NCBI RefSeq assembly: GCF_019331725.1
Contig: NZ_JAHBBF010000001.1
Location: forward strand, 248,001-312,000
Source: Bifidobacterium saguinibicoloris
Lineage (GTDB): Bacteria; Actinomycetota; Actinomycetes; Actinomycetales; Bifidobacteriaceae
Length of the DNA stretch: 64,000 nucleotides
Direction of reading: 5' to 3'
Part shown: positions 7,256-16,540 of the stretch, piece by piece
How the letters are laid out: each line of letters opens with the position of its first letter
Numbering within the stretch: the stretch's first letter is position 1
The notes under the pieces: model-generated
What the model was told of the DNA's origin: nothing
The model's input: only the letters and a program-made list of their open reading frames with translations
The model's database searches: none
Translations under genes and position numbers: made by a program

Positions 7256-9697
7256 TCACTCGGGGCTCTTCAGCGCGCCGACCATGTCGATGCGGTCGAG
7301 CGCGTGGTTCGTGGCGAGGCCCACCAGCAGCGTGAACAGAAACGCCAGCACGGCCGCCGCCGCATAGCAGTACCACAGCACGTTGGGCACGATGTTCATG
7401 CCGGGCAGGTCGAGGCGGCTCACGAGGAAGCCGAGCAGTCCGCGCCCGCACGGCAGACCGATGGCGATGCCGAACGCGGAGAGCAGCAGCATCTCCTTGT
7501 TCACGTAGCCGTGCACCTCGCGGCGGCGGAAGCCGAGCACCTTGATGGTGGCGAGTTCGCGTTCGCGTTCGGAGATGTTCGTGGAGGCGAGCGTGTACAG
7601 CACCACGACGGCGAGGATCGCGGCCATGGCCACGATGAATCCGATCATCACGAAGAAGGTGAGGAAGCTCTTCGAGAAGTCGCGCTCCTGTTTCGCGGAG
7701 CTCGTCACGGACAGGTATTCGTCCTGCGAGGCGAGCCGATTGGCGAACGCGATCTGCGCGTCGTCGTCGCCCTTCACCGTGATGAGGTCGGCGTTGGGTG
7801 CGTAGTCGGCGTCGAACGCCTTCTCGTATGCGGACCGGGTCATGAACACGACGTTGCCGGTGTAGTACTGGGCGAGCGCGTGTACGCGCGGCGTGGCGGA
7901 GTCCGCCATCGCGTCGGCCATGTCGACCTTGTCTCCCGCGACGAGCGCGAGCTTTTTCGCGGCGTTCGCGGTGACGACGATGCCGTCCGCGTCGCGCAGC
8001 CCGATTGGCGCGCCGTCCGTCGTGTGCAGGTCGATGTAGCCGTCAAGGGATTCCCCGTCGGGGATGACCATGAGCTGCGCGGCGATCTTCCCGCCGTCCG
8101 AATCCGGGGAGGACAGGGTGGCGGAGCCAAGCTGCAGGGGCAGCGTGGATTCCACGTCCCTGTCCTTGTCGAGGGCCTGCTGCGCCTTGTCGTGGTCGAC
8201 GGCGGAGGTGACGGCCATCACGTCGTAGAGGGAGATCTCGCCGTGCTGGCGTGGCATGAGCGTCAGTGCGGACGAGCCCATGCCGAATCCGGCGGTCATG
8301 AGCGCGGTGCAGCCGAGAACGCCGATGATGACCATGAGCGCGCGGGACTTGTAGCGGAACAGGTTGCGCGCGGTCACCTTGCCGAGGAAGCTCAGGTGGT
8401 TCCAGATGAATCCGATACGCTGCAGGATGATGGTCCTGCCGGCCTTCGGCGCCTTGGGGCGCATGAGCTCGGCCGGCTGGAGACGCAGCGAGCCCGCGCA
8501 TGCGGCCGTCGCGGCGCCGGTGATGACGGCGACGAACAGGAGCACGCCGCCGACGGCGAGACGCCAGTCGACGAGCAGCGGATATGAGGGCAGCACGTAG
8601 ATGTTCGTCAGCATCCTCCGCGTGAACGCGAACGGCAGCCCGACGAGTCCCAGCAGGTCGCCGATGACTCCGCCCAGCAGGCAGGCCGCGCACGAATACA
8701 CGAGGTACTTCACCATGATCTCGCGGCGTGTGTAGCCGATCGCCTTGTACGTGCCGATGAGCTGGCGGTCCTCCTCCACCATGCGTGTGATGGCCGTGAG
8801 GCTCACCAACAGCGCGATGACGAGGAACAGCACGGGGAACAGGGTGCCGAGGCGGGAGATCATCTCGCTTTGCGTCTTCACGTCCTCATAGCTGGTGATG
8901 GCGCCGCGGTCGTTGACGATCCATTTCGCGTTTGCGGGGGCGGCGTCTTCGATGGCCGTCTTCGCGGCGTCGACCTTGTCCAGATAATCGTCGGCGTAGG
9001 TGTTCATCGCCTTAGCGCCCCTGACGGCGACGGCGGCGGATGCGTACGGCATGGCGTCGTTCGCGACCGCGTCGGCCGCGACGAACATCGGGTAGACGGT
9101 CTTGGCGCCGGAGACAAGGGCGAGCGGGCCGGACGGGTTCACGATGTCGTTCGGGTCGGTGACGACGCCGACGATCGTGTACGCGCCGTCCTCGAACGTC
9201 GCCGTAGCGGACGCGGCGTACGCCGCGGAATCGTCGGGCGAGAACGTGACCTTGTCGCCGATCCGCTTGCCGGAGTCGTCGAGGTACTGCCGTGTGACGA
9301 CGATCTCGTGCGCATGCTTCGGCAGGCGTCCGTCGTTCAGGTACGGCTCGTCGATATGGCGGTCGTTGAGCGCCGTGACCGTGGCCGACGCGCTTTTGCC
9401 GTCGACTCTCGTCGTCACGCCCTGTTCACGCACGCCGGCCGCGTCGGCGATGCCGTCCGCCTTGCGCAACGCGGCGATGTCGGCGTCGTCGAGGCCGAGC
9501 GTGGAGACCACGGACACGTCGTGCATGCCGGTCGTGTCGAAGAAGTCGTCGAGGCCGGCGCGGATGTCACGTCCGACGGCGTTGAGGCCGCCGAGCATCA
9601 TCACGCCGACGGCCACGATGATCGCGATCGCGGCGAACCGTCTGCCGTTGCCGGAGATGGTGCGCCATGCGTCCTTCCAGAGTGCGGTCTTCCTCAT
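7256..9697 (-). CDS. ABC transporter permease with two FtsX/MacB-type domains
   Basis: 813 residues. An N-terminal membrane helix (about 18-40) is followed by a large extracytoplasmic domain, then FtsX helices (around 285-420). A second extracytoplasmic domain follows, and a closing FtsX helix set ends the protein (EREL.TIKVLGFRRREVHGYV). This duplicated layout is typical of Gram-positive macrolide, lipoprotein or peptide exporters in which the ATPase is separate. It lies 17 bases downstream of the ATPase gene on the same strand, with GGGGAGG between them, which decided the start. Together they form a 2+2 exporter probably controlled by the divergent TetR regulator. The substrate is unknown. 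Confidence 0.87.
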   Translation of the reverse strand: MRKTALWKDAWRTISGNGRRFAAIAIIVAVGVMMLGGLNAVGRDIRAGLDDFFDTTGMHDVSVVSTLGLDDADIAALRKADGIADAAGVREQGVTTRVDGKSASATVTALNDRHIDEPYLNDGRLPKHAHEIVVTRQYLDDSGKRIGDKVTFSPDDSAAYAASATATFEDGAYTIVGVVTDPNDIVNPSGPLALVSGAKTVYPMFVAADAVANDAMPYASAAVAVRGAKAMNTYADDYLDKVDAAKTAIEDAAPANAKWIVNDRGAITSYEDVKTQSEMISRLGTLFPVLFLVIALLVSLTAITRMVEEDRQLIGTYKAIGYTRREIMVKYLVYSCAACLLGGVIGDLLGLVGLPFAFTRRMLTNIYVLPSYPLLVDWRLAVGGVLLFVAVITGAATAACAGSLRLQPAELMRPKAPKAGRTIILQRIGFIWNHLSFLGKVTARNLFRYKSRALMVIIGVLGCTALMTAGFGMGSSALTLMPRQHGEISLYDVMAVTSAVDHDKAQQALDKDRDVESTLPLQLGSATLSSPDSDGGKIAAQLMVIPDGESLDGYIDLHTTDGAPIGLRDADGIVVTANAAKKLALVAGDKVDMADAMADSATPRVHALAQYYTGNVVFMTRSAYEKAFDADYAPNADLITVKGDDDAQIAFANRLASQDEYLSVTSSAKQERDFSKSFLTFFVMIGFIVAMAAILAVVVLYTLASTNISERERELATIKVLGFRRREVHGYVNKEMLLLSAFGIAIGLPCGRGLLGFLVSRLDLPGMNIVPNVLWYCYAAAAVLAFLFTLLVGLATNHALDRIDMVGALKSPE

Positions 9698-9714
9698 TGT
9701 CGGATGCGCCTCCC

Positions 9715-10416
9715 CTACCATTCGATGTCGGCGATGGGAGTCGGGTCCGGGTTCGTCGTGATCTCGGTGACCTTGCCGGAACGGAAGCGGATCAGACGGT
9801 CACCCATCGGCGCGAGCGCGGAGTTGTGGGTGACGAGCGCGACCGTGATGCCATGGCTGCGGCAGGAGTCCTGCAGCAGCTGGAGCACCTCCTTGCCGGT
9901 GTTGTAGTCGAGCGCACCGGTCGGCTCGTCGCACAGCAGCAGTTTCGGGTTCTTGGCGAGGGCACGTGCGATGGACACGCGCTGCTGCTCGCCGCCGGAC
10001 AACTGCGCGGGGAAGTTGTTGAGGCGCTCCCCCAGTCCCACCTTCTCCAGGGTTTCGCGGGCGTCGAGCGCGTCGGGGCAGATCTGGCTGGCGAGCTCCA
10101 CGTTCTCGAGGGCCGTGAGGTTGGGCACGAGGTTGTAGAACTGGAACACGAAGCCCACGTCGAAGCGGCGGTAGTCGGTCAGTTCCGCCTCGCCCGCCTT
10201 CGTGACGTCCCGCTCCCCGAGCCTCACGCTGCCGGATGTGGCGCGGTCCATGCCGCCGAGGATGTTCAAGGCCGTGGATTTGCCGGCGCCGGATGCGCCG
10301 AGGATCACGGCCAGTTCGCCCTGCTCGATGTCGAAGGTTGCATGGTTCAGGGCCAGCACGGCGGATTCGCCGCTGCCGTACTGACGGACCACGTCATGGA
10401 ATTCAAGGAATGACAT
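9715..10416 (-). CDS. ABC transporter ATP-binding protein (MacB/LolD type)
   Basis: 233-residue ATPase with Walker [10 protein letters not shown] (about 40-48), Q-loop FVFQFYN, signature [15 protein letters not shown], Walker [13 protein letters not shown] and H-loop VTHNSAL. The sequence belongs to the MacB/LolD/FtsE group that energises FtsX-type permeases, and the permease follows directly. Start at 10416 is supported by AGGAGG in the leader, and longer upstream frames lack motifs. The leader faces the TetR gene across a 222-base shared control region. Confidence 0.93.
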   Translation of the reverse strand: MSFLEFHDVVRQYGSGESAVLALNHATFDIEQGELAVILGASGAGKSTALNILGGMDRATSGSVRLGERDVTKAGEAELTDYRRFDVGFVFQFYNLVPNLTALENVELASQICPDALDARETLEKVGLGERLNNFPAQLSGGEQQRVSIARALAKNPKLLLCDEPTGALDYNTGKEVLQLLQDSCRSHGITVALVTHNSALAPMGDRLIRFRSGKVTEITTNPDPTPIADIEW

Positions 10417-10503
10417 GATGATGCCTCGTCTCCTCCTGCGTGCGGCTCGTCCGCACGCGTCGTTTCGTCCTGTCGCGATCGCACTACCAAGAAATACATC
10501 ACC

Positions 10504-10542
10504 ATGTGGGTTTGCGAAAACCACATAAACGCACATCATGTG
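10504..10542. promoter_or_regulatory. Candidate TetR operators between the ABC operon and its regulator
   Basis: ATGTGG (10504-10509) and CCACAT (10521-10526) are the outer arms of a 23-bp dyad that matches at 9 of 11 paired positions. Five bases further on, CACAT-c-ATGTG (10532-10542) repeats the same half-site. The position between divergent ABC and TetR genes and the shared ATGTGG half-site suggest autoregulation and co-repression. Confidence 0.65.
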
Positions 10543-10638
10543 GAGTTTCAGCCGCATGCCCGGCAGGAAAACCCGATACGATGTCGATTTGGTCAGGGCC
10601 GATGGAACGTCGACGACGAAGAACGAGGAGGAACGCAG

Positions 10639-11238
10639 ATGGGCAGACCGAAGGCCGACGAACGGACGGCGCCGGAGAAGATGCAGGAGGCGTTCTGGAC
10701 GCTGCTGGAGAAGAAGCCGTACGCGCAGATCACCATCAGCGACATCACGCGCGCAAGCGGATTGAACCGCAGCGCGTTCTACTATCACTACGCCAACATC
10801 CCCGAGCTGGCAGACGACGCGATCGCCGCGATCTACGAGCAACCGGACGTGACCGCGTTCATCGCGCACATCATCCGGCAGGACGAAAACATCGACGCAT
10901 TGCGTGAGTATGCGCTCAGGTTCATGGACGCGCCGGAGCGACTCGCCAGCATCCGTCGACTTTCCCTGATCGCGGGTCCGCATGGGTCGACGGGTCTCGC
11001 CTCGCAGCTGAAAAGCTACGTCGTCGGCATTTGGCTGTCGGTACTCGGCATTGACGAGTCACGGTTGAATCCCGGGCAGCGCATCGTGCTGGAATACGCG
11101 TCCAGCGGCATGCTCGGCATCCTCGGCAAAGCGCAGACCCTGCTCACGCCGGACAGCATTGAATGGCTGGCACGCTCCGCGGTGCCGGACGTCATCTCCC
11201 AGCTCATCAACTCGCTGAAGGACGGACGCGAGCATTGA
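10639..11238 (+). CDS. TetR family transcriptional regulator
   Basis: 199 residues. The N-terminal helix-turn-helix is clear (QEAFWTLLEKKPYAQITISDI, then TRASGLNRSAFYYHYANIPEL, residues about 13-52) and the C-terminal ligand domain is divergent. Start at 10639 follows GAGGAGGAACGCAG, whereas the upstream in-frame ATG at 10504 lies inside the operator dyad. It is divergent from the MacB-type ABC exporter, and a DHA2 MFS pump lies 146 bases downstream, so it may control efflux in both directions. Confidence 0.88.
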   Translation: MGRPKADERTAPEKMQEAFWTLLEKKPYAQITISDITRASGLNRSAFYYHYANIPELADDAIAAIYEQPDVTAFIAHIIRQDENIDALREYALRFMDAPERLASIRRLSLIAGPHGSTGLASQLKSYVVGIWLSVLGIDESRLNPGQRIVLEYASSGMLGILGKAQTLLTPDSIEWLARSAVPDVISQLINSLKDGREH

Positions 11239-11384
11239 CGGGAACGACGGGCGCATGTCCCGCGTGACGGTACACTGAGGCTGTCACGCCGGCAGGGGCT
11301 ACGGCGTCGCGCATCCACATGCCCATACGCGCGGCGGCGACCGAAATCAGCCGGATCCGTTTTCCGACAGATTCGAGGTACCCC

Positions 11385-12785
11385 ATGGATTCCGTCATGC
11401 CCGGACGCACGCCGTCGAAGCGTTCCGTCATCCCGATCATCGTGATGATGGTCGGCAGCTTCACCGCCATCCTCAACCAGACGCTGATGACCTCCGCCCT
11501 GCCGCATCTCATGCGCGAGTTCGGGGTGACGAGCAACACGGCGCAATGGCTGAGCACCGGGTTCATGCTCACCAACGGCATCATGATCCCGGTCACCGCG
11601 TTCCTCATCCAGAAATTCACGACGCGCCAGCTGTTCTTCTACGCGATCGGCATGTTCCTGTTCGGCACGCTCGTATGCACGTTCGCTCCCGGATTCTGGG
11701 CGCTGCTCGCCGGCCGTGTGCTGCAGGCGACGGGCGCGGGCATCCTCATGCCGCTCCTGCAGACCGTGCTGTTCATCACGTTCCCGCCGGAGAAGCGCGG
11801 CGCGGCGATGGGCTGGTTCGGTCTGGTCATCGCGTTCGCCCCGGCCTTGGGCCCCACCCTGTCCGGTCTCATCATCGATTTCCTGCCGTGGCGCTTCCTG
11901 TTCGTGCCGCTGATCGTCATCGCCGTCGCCGTGCTCGCCGCCGCGGTTCCGACCGTGCGCAACGTGACCACACGCACCGACCCGACCATCGACGTGCCGT
12001 CCATCGTCCTGTCGACGCTCGGATTCGGCGGCCTGCTGCTCGGCTTCAGCCTCGCCGGACAGGAGGGATGGACGTCGCCGCAGACGCTCGGTTCGCTCGC
12101 CGTGGGCGCTCTCGCCCTGTGCGCGTTCATCCACCGTCAGCTGCATCTGACGCGTCCGATGCTCGACTTCCGCGTGTTCGCCAAGCCGATGTTCGCCCTA
12201 TCGATGCTGGTCATCGTGCTCGTGTTCGTCACGTTCATCTCGACGATGAACATCCTGCCCATGTTCATCCAGGATTCGCTGGGGATGACCGCGTTGCAGT
12301 CCGGTCTCCTGCTCATGGGCGGTGGCGTGGCCGAGGGCGTGTTCAACCCGGTGGCGGGCCGTCTGTTCGACCGTGTGGGCATCCGCCGCATCGCACCGCC
12401 GGCGATCGCCGTGGTCGCCGTCGCCGCGTTCGCCCTCTCCCGCATGGACGCGGACACGCCCGCATGGTGGCCGGCCGTGTTCTTCACGCTGATGATGACG
12501 GGCGTCGCGTTCTGCCTGATGCCGCTGACCACCACCGCGCTCAACCAGCTGACGGGCCCGATGCTGCCGCACGGCACGGCGATGAACAACACGCTGCGTC
12601 AGACGTGCGCGGCGATCGGCATCGCCGTCAACTTCACCATCATGACCACGAACACGCGTCCCGCATCCGTCGCCGGCTCCGCGGCAGCCGGCCTCGCGCA
12701 CGGCGTGGACGCGGTGTTCGTCACGGCGACCGTCGTGGCGTGCATGGCGTTCGTGCTGTCGCTGTTCGTGCGCGACCGGAAGTGA
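11385..12785 (+). CDS. MFS drug:H+ antiporter, DHA2 (EmrB/QacA) family
   Basis: 466 residues, about 14 hydrophobic helices. Conserved features include LNQTLMTSALPHLMREFGV in helix 1 (DHA2 proteins have LD.T.vnvALP), the motif-C-like ATGAGILMPLLQTVLF and GFAPALGPTLSG-type sequence in helix 5. It should export hydrophobic or cationic drugs. Start at 11385 has GAGGT upstream, and MPGRTP at 11397 is an alternative. The preceding gene is the TetR regulator, which probably belongs to the ABC operon but may also act here. Confidence 0.87.
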   Translation: MDSVMPGRTPSKRSVIPIIVMMVGSFTAILNQTLMTSALPHLMREFGVTSNTAQWLSTGFMLTNGIMIPVTAFLIQKFTTRQLFFYAIGMFLFGTLVCTFAPGFWALLAGRVLQATGAGILMPLLQTVLFITFPPEKRGAAMGWFGLVIAFAPALGPTLSGLIIDFLPWRFLFVPLIVIAVAVLAAAVPTVRNVTTRTDPTIDVPSIVLSTLGFGGLLLGFSLAGQEGWTSPQTLGSLAVGALALCAFIHRQLHLTRPMLDFRVFAKPMFALSMLVIVLVFVTFISTMNILPMFIQDSLGMTALQSGLLLMGGGVAEGVFNPVAGRLFDRVGIRRIAPPAIAVVAVAAFALSRMDADTPAWWPAVFFTLMMTGVAFCLMPLTTTALNQLTGPMLPHGTAMNNTLRQTCAAIGIAVNFTIMTTNTRPASVAGSAAAGLAHGVDAVFVTATVVACMAFVLSLFVRDRK

Positions 12786-12892
12786 GCGTGCGGCCGCGGC
12801 GGATGAACGCACACGCATCGCAGTTACACTGAGAAGTCGAAGACACCACAAACGACGATGATCGTCATGCGGCGGATATGAAGGGCGGAACC

Positions 12893-13753
12893 ATGGAACT
12901 GCGCGTGCTCAGGTATTTCCTCGCGGTGGCCGAGGAGGGCAACATCACGTGGGCGGCGCAATTGCTGCGTATCTCCCAGCCGACGCTGTCGCGCCAGTTG
13001 AAGCAGCTGGAGGAGGAGCTGGGCGTCACGCTGTTCGAACGCGGGCCGCATGCGATCACGCTCACCGGGGAGGGCCGTCTGCTGCGCGACCGCGCGCAGA
13101 CCATCGTCTCCCTCGCGGACAAGACGGAGGTCGACTTGAAACGTTCCGCCGGGGATCTCTCCGGCGACATCACGGCCGGCTGCGGCGAGGTGGGTGGCAT
13201 GGCGTATCTGGCGCGGCGCATGGCCGAATTCCGCAAGGCCCATCCGGCCGTGCGGTTCCATGTGGTCAGCACGACGGCCGACGTGATCCAGGACCAGCTC
13301 GAACAGGGGCTCATGGATTTCGGTCTGCTCGCCGACCCGGTGGACACCGAACGGTACGAGTATCTGCGTACGGGCATCAGCGACCATTGGGCGGCGATGG
13401 TGCCTGACGGGCATCCATTGCAGACCCGCGACTCGTTGACGCCGGAGGATCTCGTCGGCGAACCGCTGCTGCTGCCCTCGCGCGAACCGGTGCGGCGCGT
13501 GGTGATGCACTGGTTCGGCTCGCTCGCCCCGCAGGCCGTCATCGCAGGCACATGCAACCTGCCGGCGAACGGCGCGGCGATGGCGGCGAACGGATTGGGC
13601 CTGTATCTGTGCCTCGATTACGGCGCCTCGTATCCGGGCGTGCGCGCGGTGCCGCTCACGCCCATATTCGAAAGCAGCTCCGTGCTCGTATGGAAGAAGC
13701 AGGGCGTTTCCTCCCCCGCGGCCGGCGCGTTCGCCCGGTTCCTGCGCGCATGA
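12893..13753 (+). CDS. LysR family transcriptional regulator
   Basis: 286 residues. It begins with the classic MELRVLRYFLAVAEEGNIT, and the winged helix covers residues 1-60 with recognition helix SQPTLSRQLKQLEEELG. The periplasmic-binding-type effector domain follows. Start at 12893 is preferred because AAGGGCGG lies just upstream and the HTH begins at once. It sits at the edge of a cluster of cupin, acetyltransferase and flavodoxin genes whose promoters share an 18-bp element, so it is the best local candidate for their activator. This is inference from position. Confidence 0.9.
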   Translation: MELRVLRYFLAVAEEGNITWAAQLLRISQPTLSRQLKQLEEELGVTLFERGPHAITLTGEGRLLRDRAQTIVSLADKTEVDLKRSAGDLSGDITAGCGEVGGMAYLARRMAEFRKAHPAVRFHVVSTTADVIQDQLEQGLMDFGLLADPVDTERYEYLRTGISDHWAAMVPDGHPLQTRDSLTPEDLVGEPLLLPSREPVRRVVMHWFGSLAPQAVIAGTCNLPANGAAMAANGLGLYLCLDYGASYPGVRAVPLTPIFESSSVLVWKKQGVSSPAAGAFARFLRA

Positions 13754-13800
13754 CGGCGTCCGACCGGCGGCACCGCCTGTCCGGGACGTCCGGCGGGCGC

Positions 13801-14199
13801 TCAGGCGAGGCTGCGGTACGTCTCCTCGTCGACCGGTTCGAGCCACTCGTTGCTCGCGTCCTCCTTCTTCGGCATGATGGCGACGTGCGCGAACGCCTCA
13901 TGCGGGGAGGCGCCGTGCCAGTGCTTGGTGTCCGGCGGGATGTAGGCCACGTCGCCGGGCTTGAGCTCCACGGGCTCCTGGCCTTCGATCTGGTAGTAGC
14001 CGCGCCCGCCCACGGCGAGCAGGATCTGGCACACGCCGTGATGGATGTGCCAGTGGTTCGTGCAGCCCGGTTCGAACGTCACGTTCGCGACGTTGACCTG
14101 ATCGTCGCCGGCGAGCGGCGCAAGGTAGCTTTGTCCCTCGAAGTACTGCGCGTAGGCATCGTTCGGCTCCCCCATCGGGAAAGCGCTCGGGTTCTCCAT
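13801..14199 (-). CDS. Cupin domain protein
   Basis: 132 residues forming one cupin barrel. Motif 1 reads CTNHWHIHHGVCQILLAVGG and motif 2 PGDVAYIPPDTKHWHGAS, giving three His plus a Glu-type metal site. Such small cupins often accompany flavodoxin and aldo/keto reductase genes in LysR-controlled redox clusters, and that context is present here. The start follows CAGGAAGGAAAC. Its promoter carries the shared CTATTGG element. The catalytic reaction is unknown. Confidence 0.85.
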   Translation of the reverse strand: MENPSAFPMGEPNDAYAQYFEGQSYLAPLAGDDQVNVANVTFEPGCTNHWHIHHGVCQILLAVGGRGYYQIEGQEPVELKPGDVAYIPPDTKHWHGASPHEAFAHVAIMPKKEDASNEWLEPVDEETYRSLA

Positions 14200-14229
14200 G
14201 ATGTTTCCTTCCTGTCGTTGTCGGTATCC

Positions 14230-14267
14230 ATTACACGACCGTCGTCGCGTTCGCGCCAATAGCGTCG
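14230..14267 (-). promoter_or_regulatory. Cupin promoter with shared CTATTGG-N20-TGTAAT element
   Basis: On the minus strand CGACGCTATTGG (14267-14256) is followed after exactly 20 bases by TGTAAT (14235-14230), the likely -10 region of the cupin gene. The same layout precedes the flavodoxin and O-acetyltransferase genes. It therefore looks like an activator site next to the core promoter. Confidence 0.6.
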
Positions 14268-14306
14268 CCCCATACGCATCCATGCCTCAGGCGTATGGTT
14301 TGAAGC

Positions 14307-15215
14307 ATGCGCATCATCGAACGGTTCTGCCGGGGCAAGCATGCAGACCAGTCGTTGAACGAGGACGGTCTCGTCGTCACGAAGGATTACGCCGCCGTGG
14401 TGGACGGCGTGACCGGCAAGAGTCTGCGGCACCTGTGGAAGCCGAGCGGCGGCGTGGTCGCGAAGGACCTGCTGGCGAGCGCTATCGCGGGTCTGCCCGG
14501 TGAGGCTTCGATGCGCGAGGCGCAGCGGGCGCTTGATGGCCGGCTGCGTGATGAGTATGCGCGGTTCGCGGCCGTGCATGGCGACATGCCCTCGGACGAT
14601 GTGCCTTCGCGCGTGTTCGAGATGGAACCGTGGGAGCGTCTTCAGGCGAACGCCGTCATCTACAGCGCGTTTCGGCGTGAGGTGTGGCTGTTCGGTGATT
14701 GTCAGGTCATGGTGAACGGGGTGCAGACGCCGACGTTGAAGCGCGTGGACGAGTTGCTCGGGGAGCTGCGTTCGTTCGCCGCGCAGGCGTTGCGGCTGCG
14801 GGAGGATGCGGAGGCGCGATGCCCCGACGATCCGGAGACCGTGACGGCGGATGGTTCCGCACGTTCCTCCCGAGTCGTCGGCTCCGGCGATCCGGCACGC
14901 GACCTGATCATGCCGTTCCTGCGGTTGCAGTCGGAGTTCGCGAATCGTCGTGGCGAGTATGGGTATTTCGTGTTCGATGGGTTCACCGATCCGGAGTATC
15001 CGATTCGCATCGTGCCGGTGCAACCGGGTGCCGAGGTGGTGCTTGCGTCGGATGGGTATCCTCTGTTGCGTTCCACGTTGGCCGGGTCGGAGGCGAAGTT
15101 GGCGCGTCTGCGTCGTGAGGATCCGGGGCTTGTGCACGAGTATCGGAGCACGAAGGGATTCACGGCGGGGCTGGAATCGTTCGATGACCGCACGTATCTG
15201 CGGTTCATTGCGTGA
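14307..15215 (+). CDS. Divergent PP2C-like (PPM superfamily) protein of unknown role
   Basis: 302 residues. Phosphatase-like signposts occur in the right order: NEDGLVV (18-24), AAVVDGVTGKS (29-39), a central GD position in VWLFGDCQVMVNG, and VVLASDGYP near the C-terminus, where PP2C has its late metal-binding Asp. The whole is shorter and more divergent than canonical Ser/Thr phosphatases. A leaderless start is likely: TATGGT at 14294, seven bases, then ATG at 14307. It is divergent from the cupin gene. A serine/threonine-phosphatase-like role is possible, but no partner kinase lies nearby. Confidence 0.6.
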   Translation: MRIIERFCRGKHADQSLNEDGLVVTKDYAAVVDGVTGKSLRHLWKPSGGVVAKDLLASAIAGLPGEASMREAQRALDGRLRDEYARFAAVHGDMPSDDVPSRVFEMEPWERLQANAVIYSAFRREVWLFGDCQVMVNGVQTPTLKRVDELLGELRSFAAQALRLREDAEARCPDDPETVTADGSARSSRVVGSGDPARDLIMPFLRLQSEFANRRGEYGYFVFDGFTDPEYPIRIVPVQPGAEVVLASDGYPLLRSTLAGSEAKLARLRREDPGLVHEYRSTKGFTAGLESFDDRTYLRFIA

Positions 15216-15250
15216 CGTGCGGCCCGTATAGCCGACGGGCATGGCGGCGT

Positions 15251-15294
15251 ATCGAACGACACTATTGGATGGTTCTTTCCGACCGCGGTTCAAT
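15251..15294 (+). promoter_or_regulatory. O-acetyltransferase promoter with shared operator
   Basis: ATCGAACGACACTATTGG (15251-15268) is the exact reverse complement of 18274-18291 upstream of the flavodoxin gene. After the same 20-base gap comes TTCAAT (15289-15294), taken as the -10 region. Confidence 0.65.
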
Positions 15295-15323
15295 GGGACC
15301 TACTTTCGGAAAGGACCGCAATC

Positions 15324-15908
15324 ATGAGCGCCACCATGGCCGAACCTACGACCGACATCCTCGCCCGCGACCGTGGCGGCGAGCCCGTCGACCCCGCCGA
15401 ACCGGAGTACGCCGCCATCGGTGCAATCATCGCCAAGACGAAACGGCTGTGCGTCGAGCTCAATACGGGCGGTTATCGCGAGGCAGGCGAGGTCCACGCG
15501 ATGTTCGAACGTATCGTGGGCCATCCGGTGGATGCGTCGTTCCGTCTCAATCCGCCGTTCTACACGGATTTCGGCCGGAACATCGAAATCGGCCAGGACG
15601 TGTTCGTCAACTGGGGGTGCACGTTGATGGACCGCGGCGGCATCTCGATCGGCGACGGCTCGTTCCTGGGGCCGAACGTGCAGCTCATCACCATCAACCA
15701 CATGCGCGACCCGATGCGGCGGGCGGTGACCGTCTCGAAGCCGATCCGCATCGGCGAACACGTGTGGATCGGCGCGGGTGCGATCGTGCTGCAGGATGTG
15801 ATGGTCGGCGACGACGCGATCATCGGGGCCGGCGCGGTCGTCACGCATGATGTGCCGGCGGGTGCGATCGTCGCCGGGGTGCCGGCCAAGGTCATCGGAC
15901 ACGTGTGA
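15324..15908 (+). CDS. Maltose/galactoside-type sugar O-acetyltransferase (left-handed beta-helix)
   Basis: 194 residues. The N-terminal Mac-type segment covers residues to about 60, then hexapeptide repeats build a left-handed parallel beta-helix ([26 protein letters not shown], then [34 protein letters not shown]). The catalytic His lies in ITINHMRDP, as in LacA/Maa. It transfers acetyl from acetyl-CoA to a sugar, a detoxification or modification role. Start follows CGGAAAGGA. A decayed aldo/keto reductase follows within four bases, suggesting a former operon. Confidence 0.88.
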   Translation: MSATMAEPTTDILARDRGGEPVDPAEPEYAAIGAIIAKTKRLCVELNTGGYREAGEVHAMFERIVGHPVDASFRLNPPFYTDFGRNIEIGQDVFVNWGCTLMDRGGISIGDGSFLGPNVQLITINHMRDPMRRAVTVSKPIRIGEHVWIGAGAIVLQDVMVGDDAIIGAGAVVTHDVPAGAIVAGVPAKVIGHV

Positions 15909-15911
15909 CGG

Positions 15912-16129
15912 ACGCCGCGACGCGGCAGACTGTTGGCTGCTCGAGCAAAAGCCGTGGATCGCGCCGATCCCCGGCACGAAGCACGTGGACCGTCTGCGCC
16001 AGAACCTGGGCGGCACAGCCGTCACGTTCACGCCCGACGAACTCCGCCGACATCGACCGCACGCTCGACTCCATCACCATCGAGGGCGCCCGCTACCAGC
16101 CCACGCAGGAGGCCCTCACCAACCACTGA
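15912..16129 (+). pseudogene. Aldo/keto reductase C-terminal remnant, frameshifted
   Basis: Directly after the acetyltransferase stop, one frame reads WLLEQKPWIAPIPGTKHVDR then RLRQNLGGTAVTFTPDEL, the NADP-binding end of an aldo/keto reductase. Near 16040 the frame shifts by one base and continues ADIDRTLDSITIEGARYQPT to a TGA at 16127-16129, matching the family's C-terminus. The N-terminal 200 or more residues, with catalytic Tyr and Lys, are missing. It is clearly a non-functional fragment. Confidence 0.8.
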
Positions 16130-16182
16130 CGGGCAGCAGAGTGGCCTGCGATTCGGTTGACCGGCACAGATACATGTGTAAA

Positions 16183-16234
16183 TACTACTCATATAGTAGT
16201 AAATATGGCATTTTTTAACAATTATTGCTAATAT
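16183..16234 (+). promoter_or_regulatory. AT-rich hipBA promoter with operator dyad
   Basis: TACTACT (16183-16189) and AGTAGTA (16195-16201) form a dyad with seven-base arms, a plausible HipB site. A TAATAT box at 16229-16234 abuts the first ATG and lies six bases before the ATG at 16241, which fits a leaderless transcript. The region is far more AT-rich than its surroundings. Confidence 0.6.
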
Positions 16235-16540
16235 ATGAGTATGTTTGATTTGTTGGATGAGCCTATGCCGGGCGACGTGATGGCCGGCGTCGCCGATCGT
16301 ATGGTCAGACGGCGCAAGGAGCACGGCATGACGCAGGCCGTATTGGCGGAGAAATCCGGCGTGAGTCTGGGGTCGATCAGGCGGTTCGAGCAATCGCATG
16401 AGATCTCCTTCGGCTCGTTGGTGAACATCGCCTTCGCATTGCATTGCGAGCGGGATTTCGACGCGTTGTTCGTGCAGCCGTATTACGCGACCATCGACGA
16501 TGTCACCGCAGCCGCACGACGGAACGGAGGCCGCGCATGA
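16235..16540 (+). CDS. hipB: HipB-like XRE antitoxin/autorepressor
   Basis: 101 residues with an XRE helix-turn-helix at about 25-75 (MVRRRKEHGMTQAVLAEKSG then VSLGSIRRFEQSHEISFGSL). It overlaps the HipA gene by ATGA (stop 16538-16540), a translational-coupling arrangement typical of hipBA. HipB binds DNA and inhibits HipA. Either ATG at 16235 or 16241 could be used, and the second fits the TAATAT box as a leaderless start. Confidence 0.85.
   Translation: MSMFDLLDEPMPGDVMAGVADRMVRRRKEHGMTQAVLAEKSGVSLGSIRRFEQSHEISFGSLVNIAFALHCERDFDALFVQPYYATIDDVTAAARRNGGRA

Noticed and set aside
9722-10983. Longer start for the ABC ATPase at 10983
   Set aside because: The extra 189 residues overlap the divergent TetR gene and carry no motif. 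AGGAGG and the normal family start support 10416.
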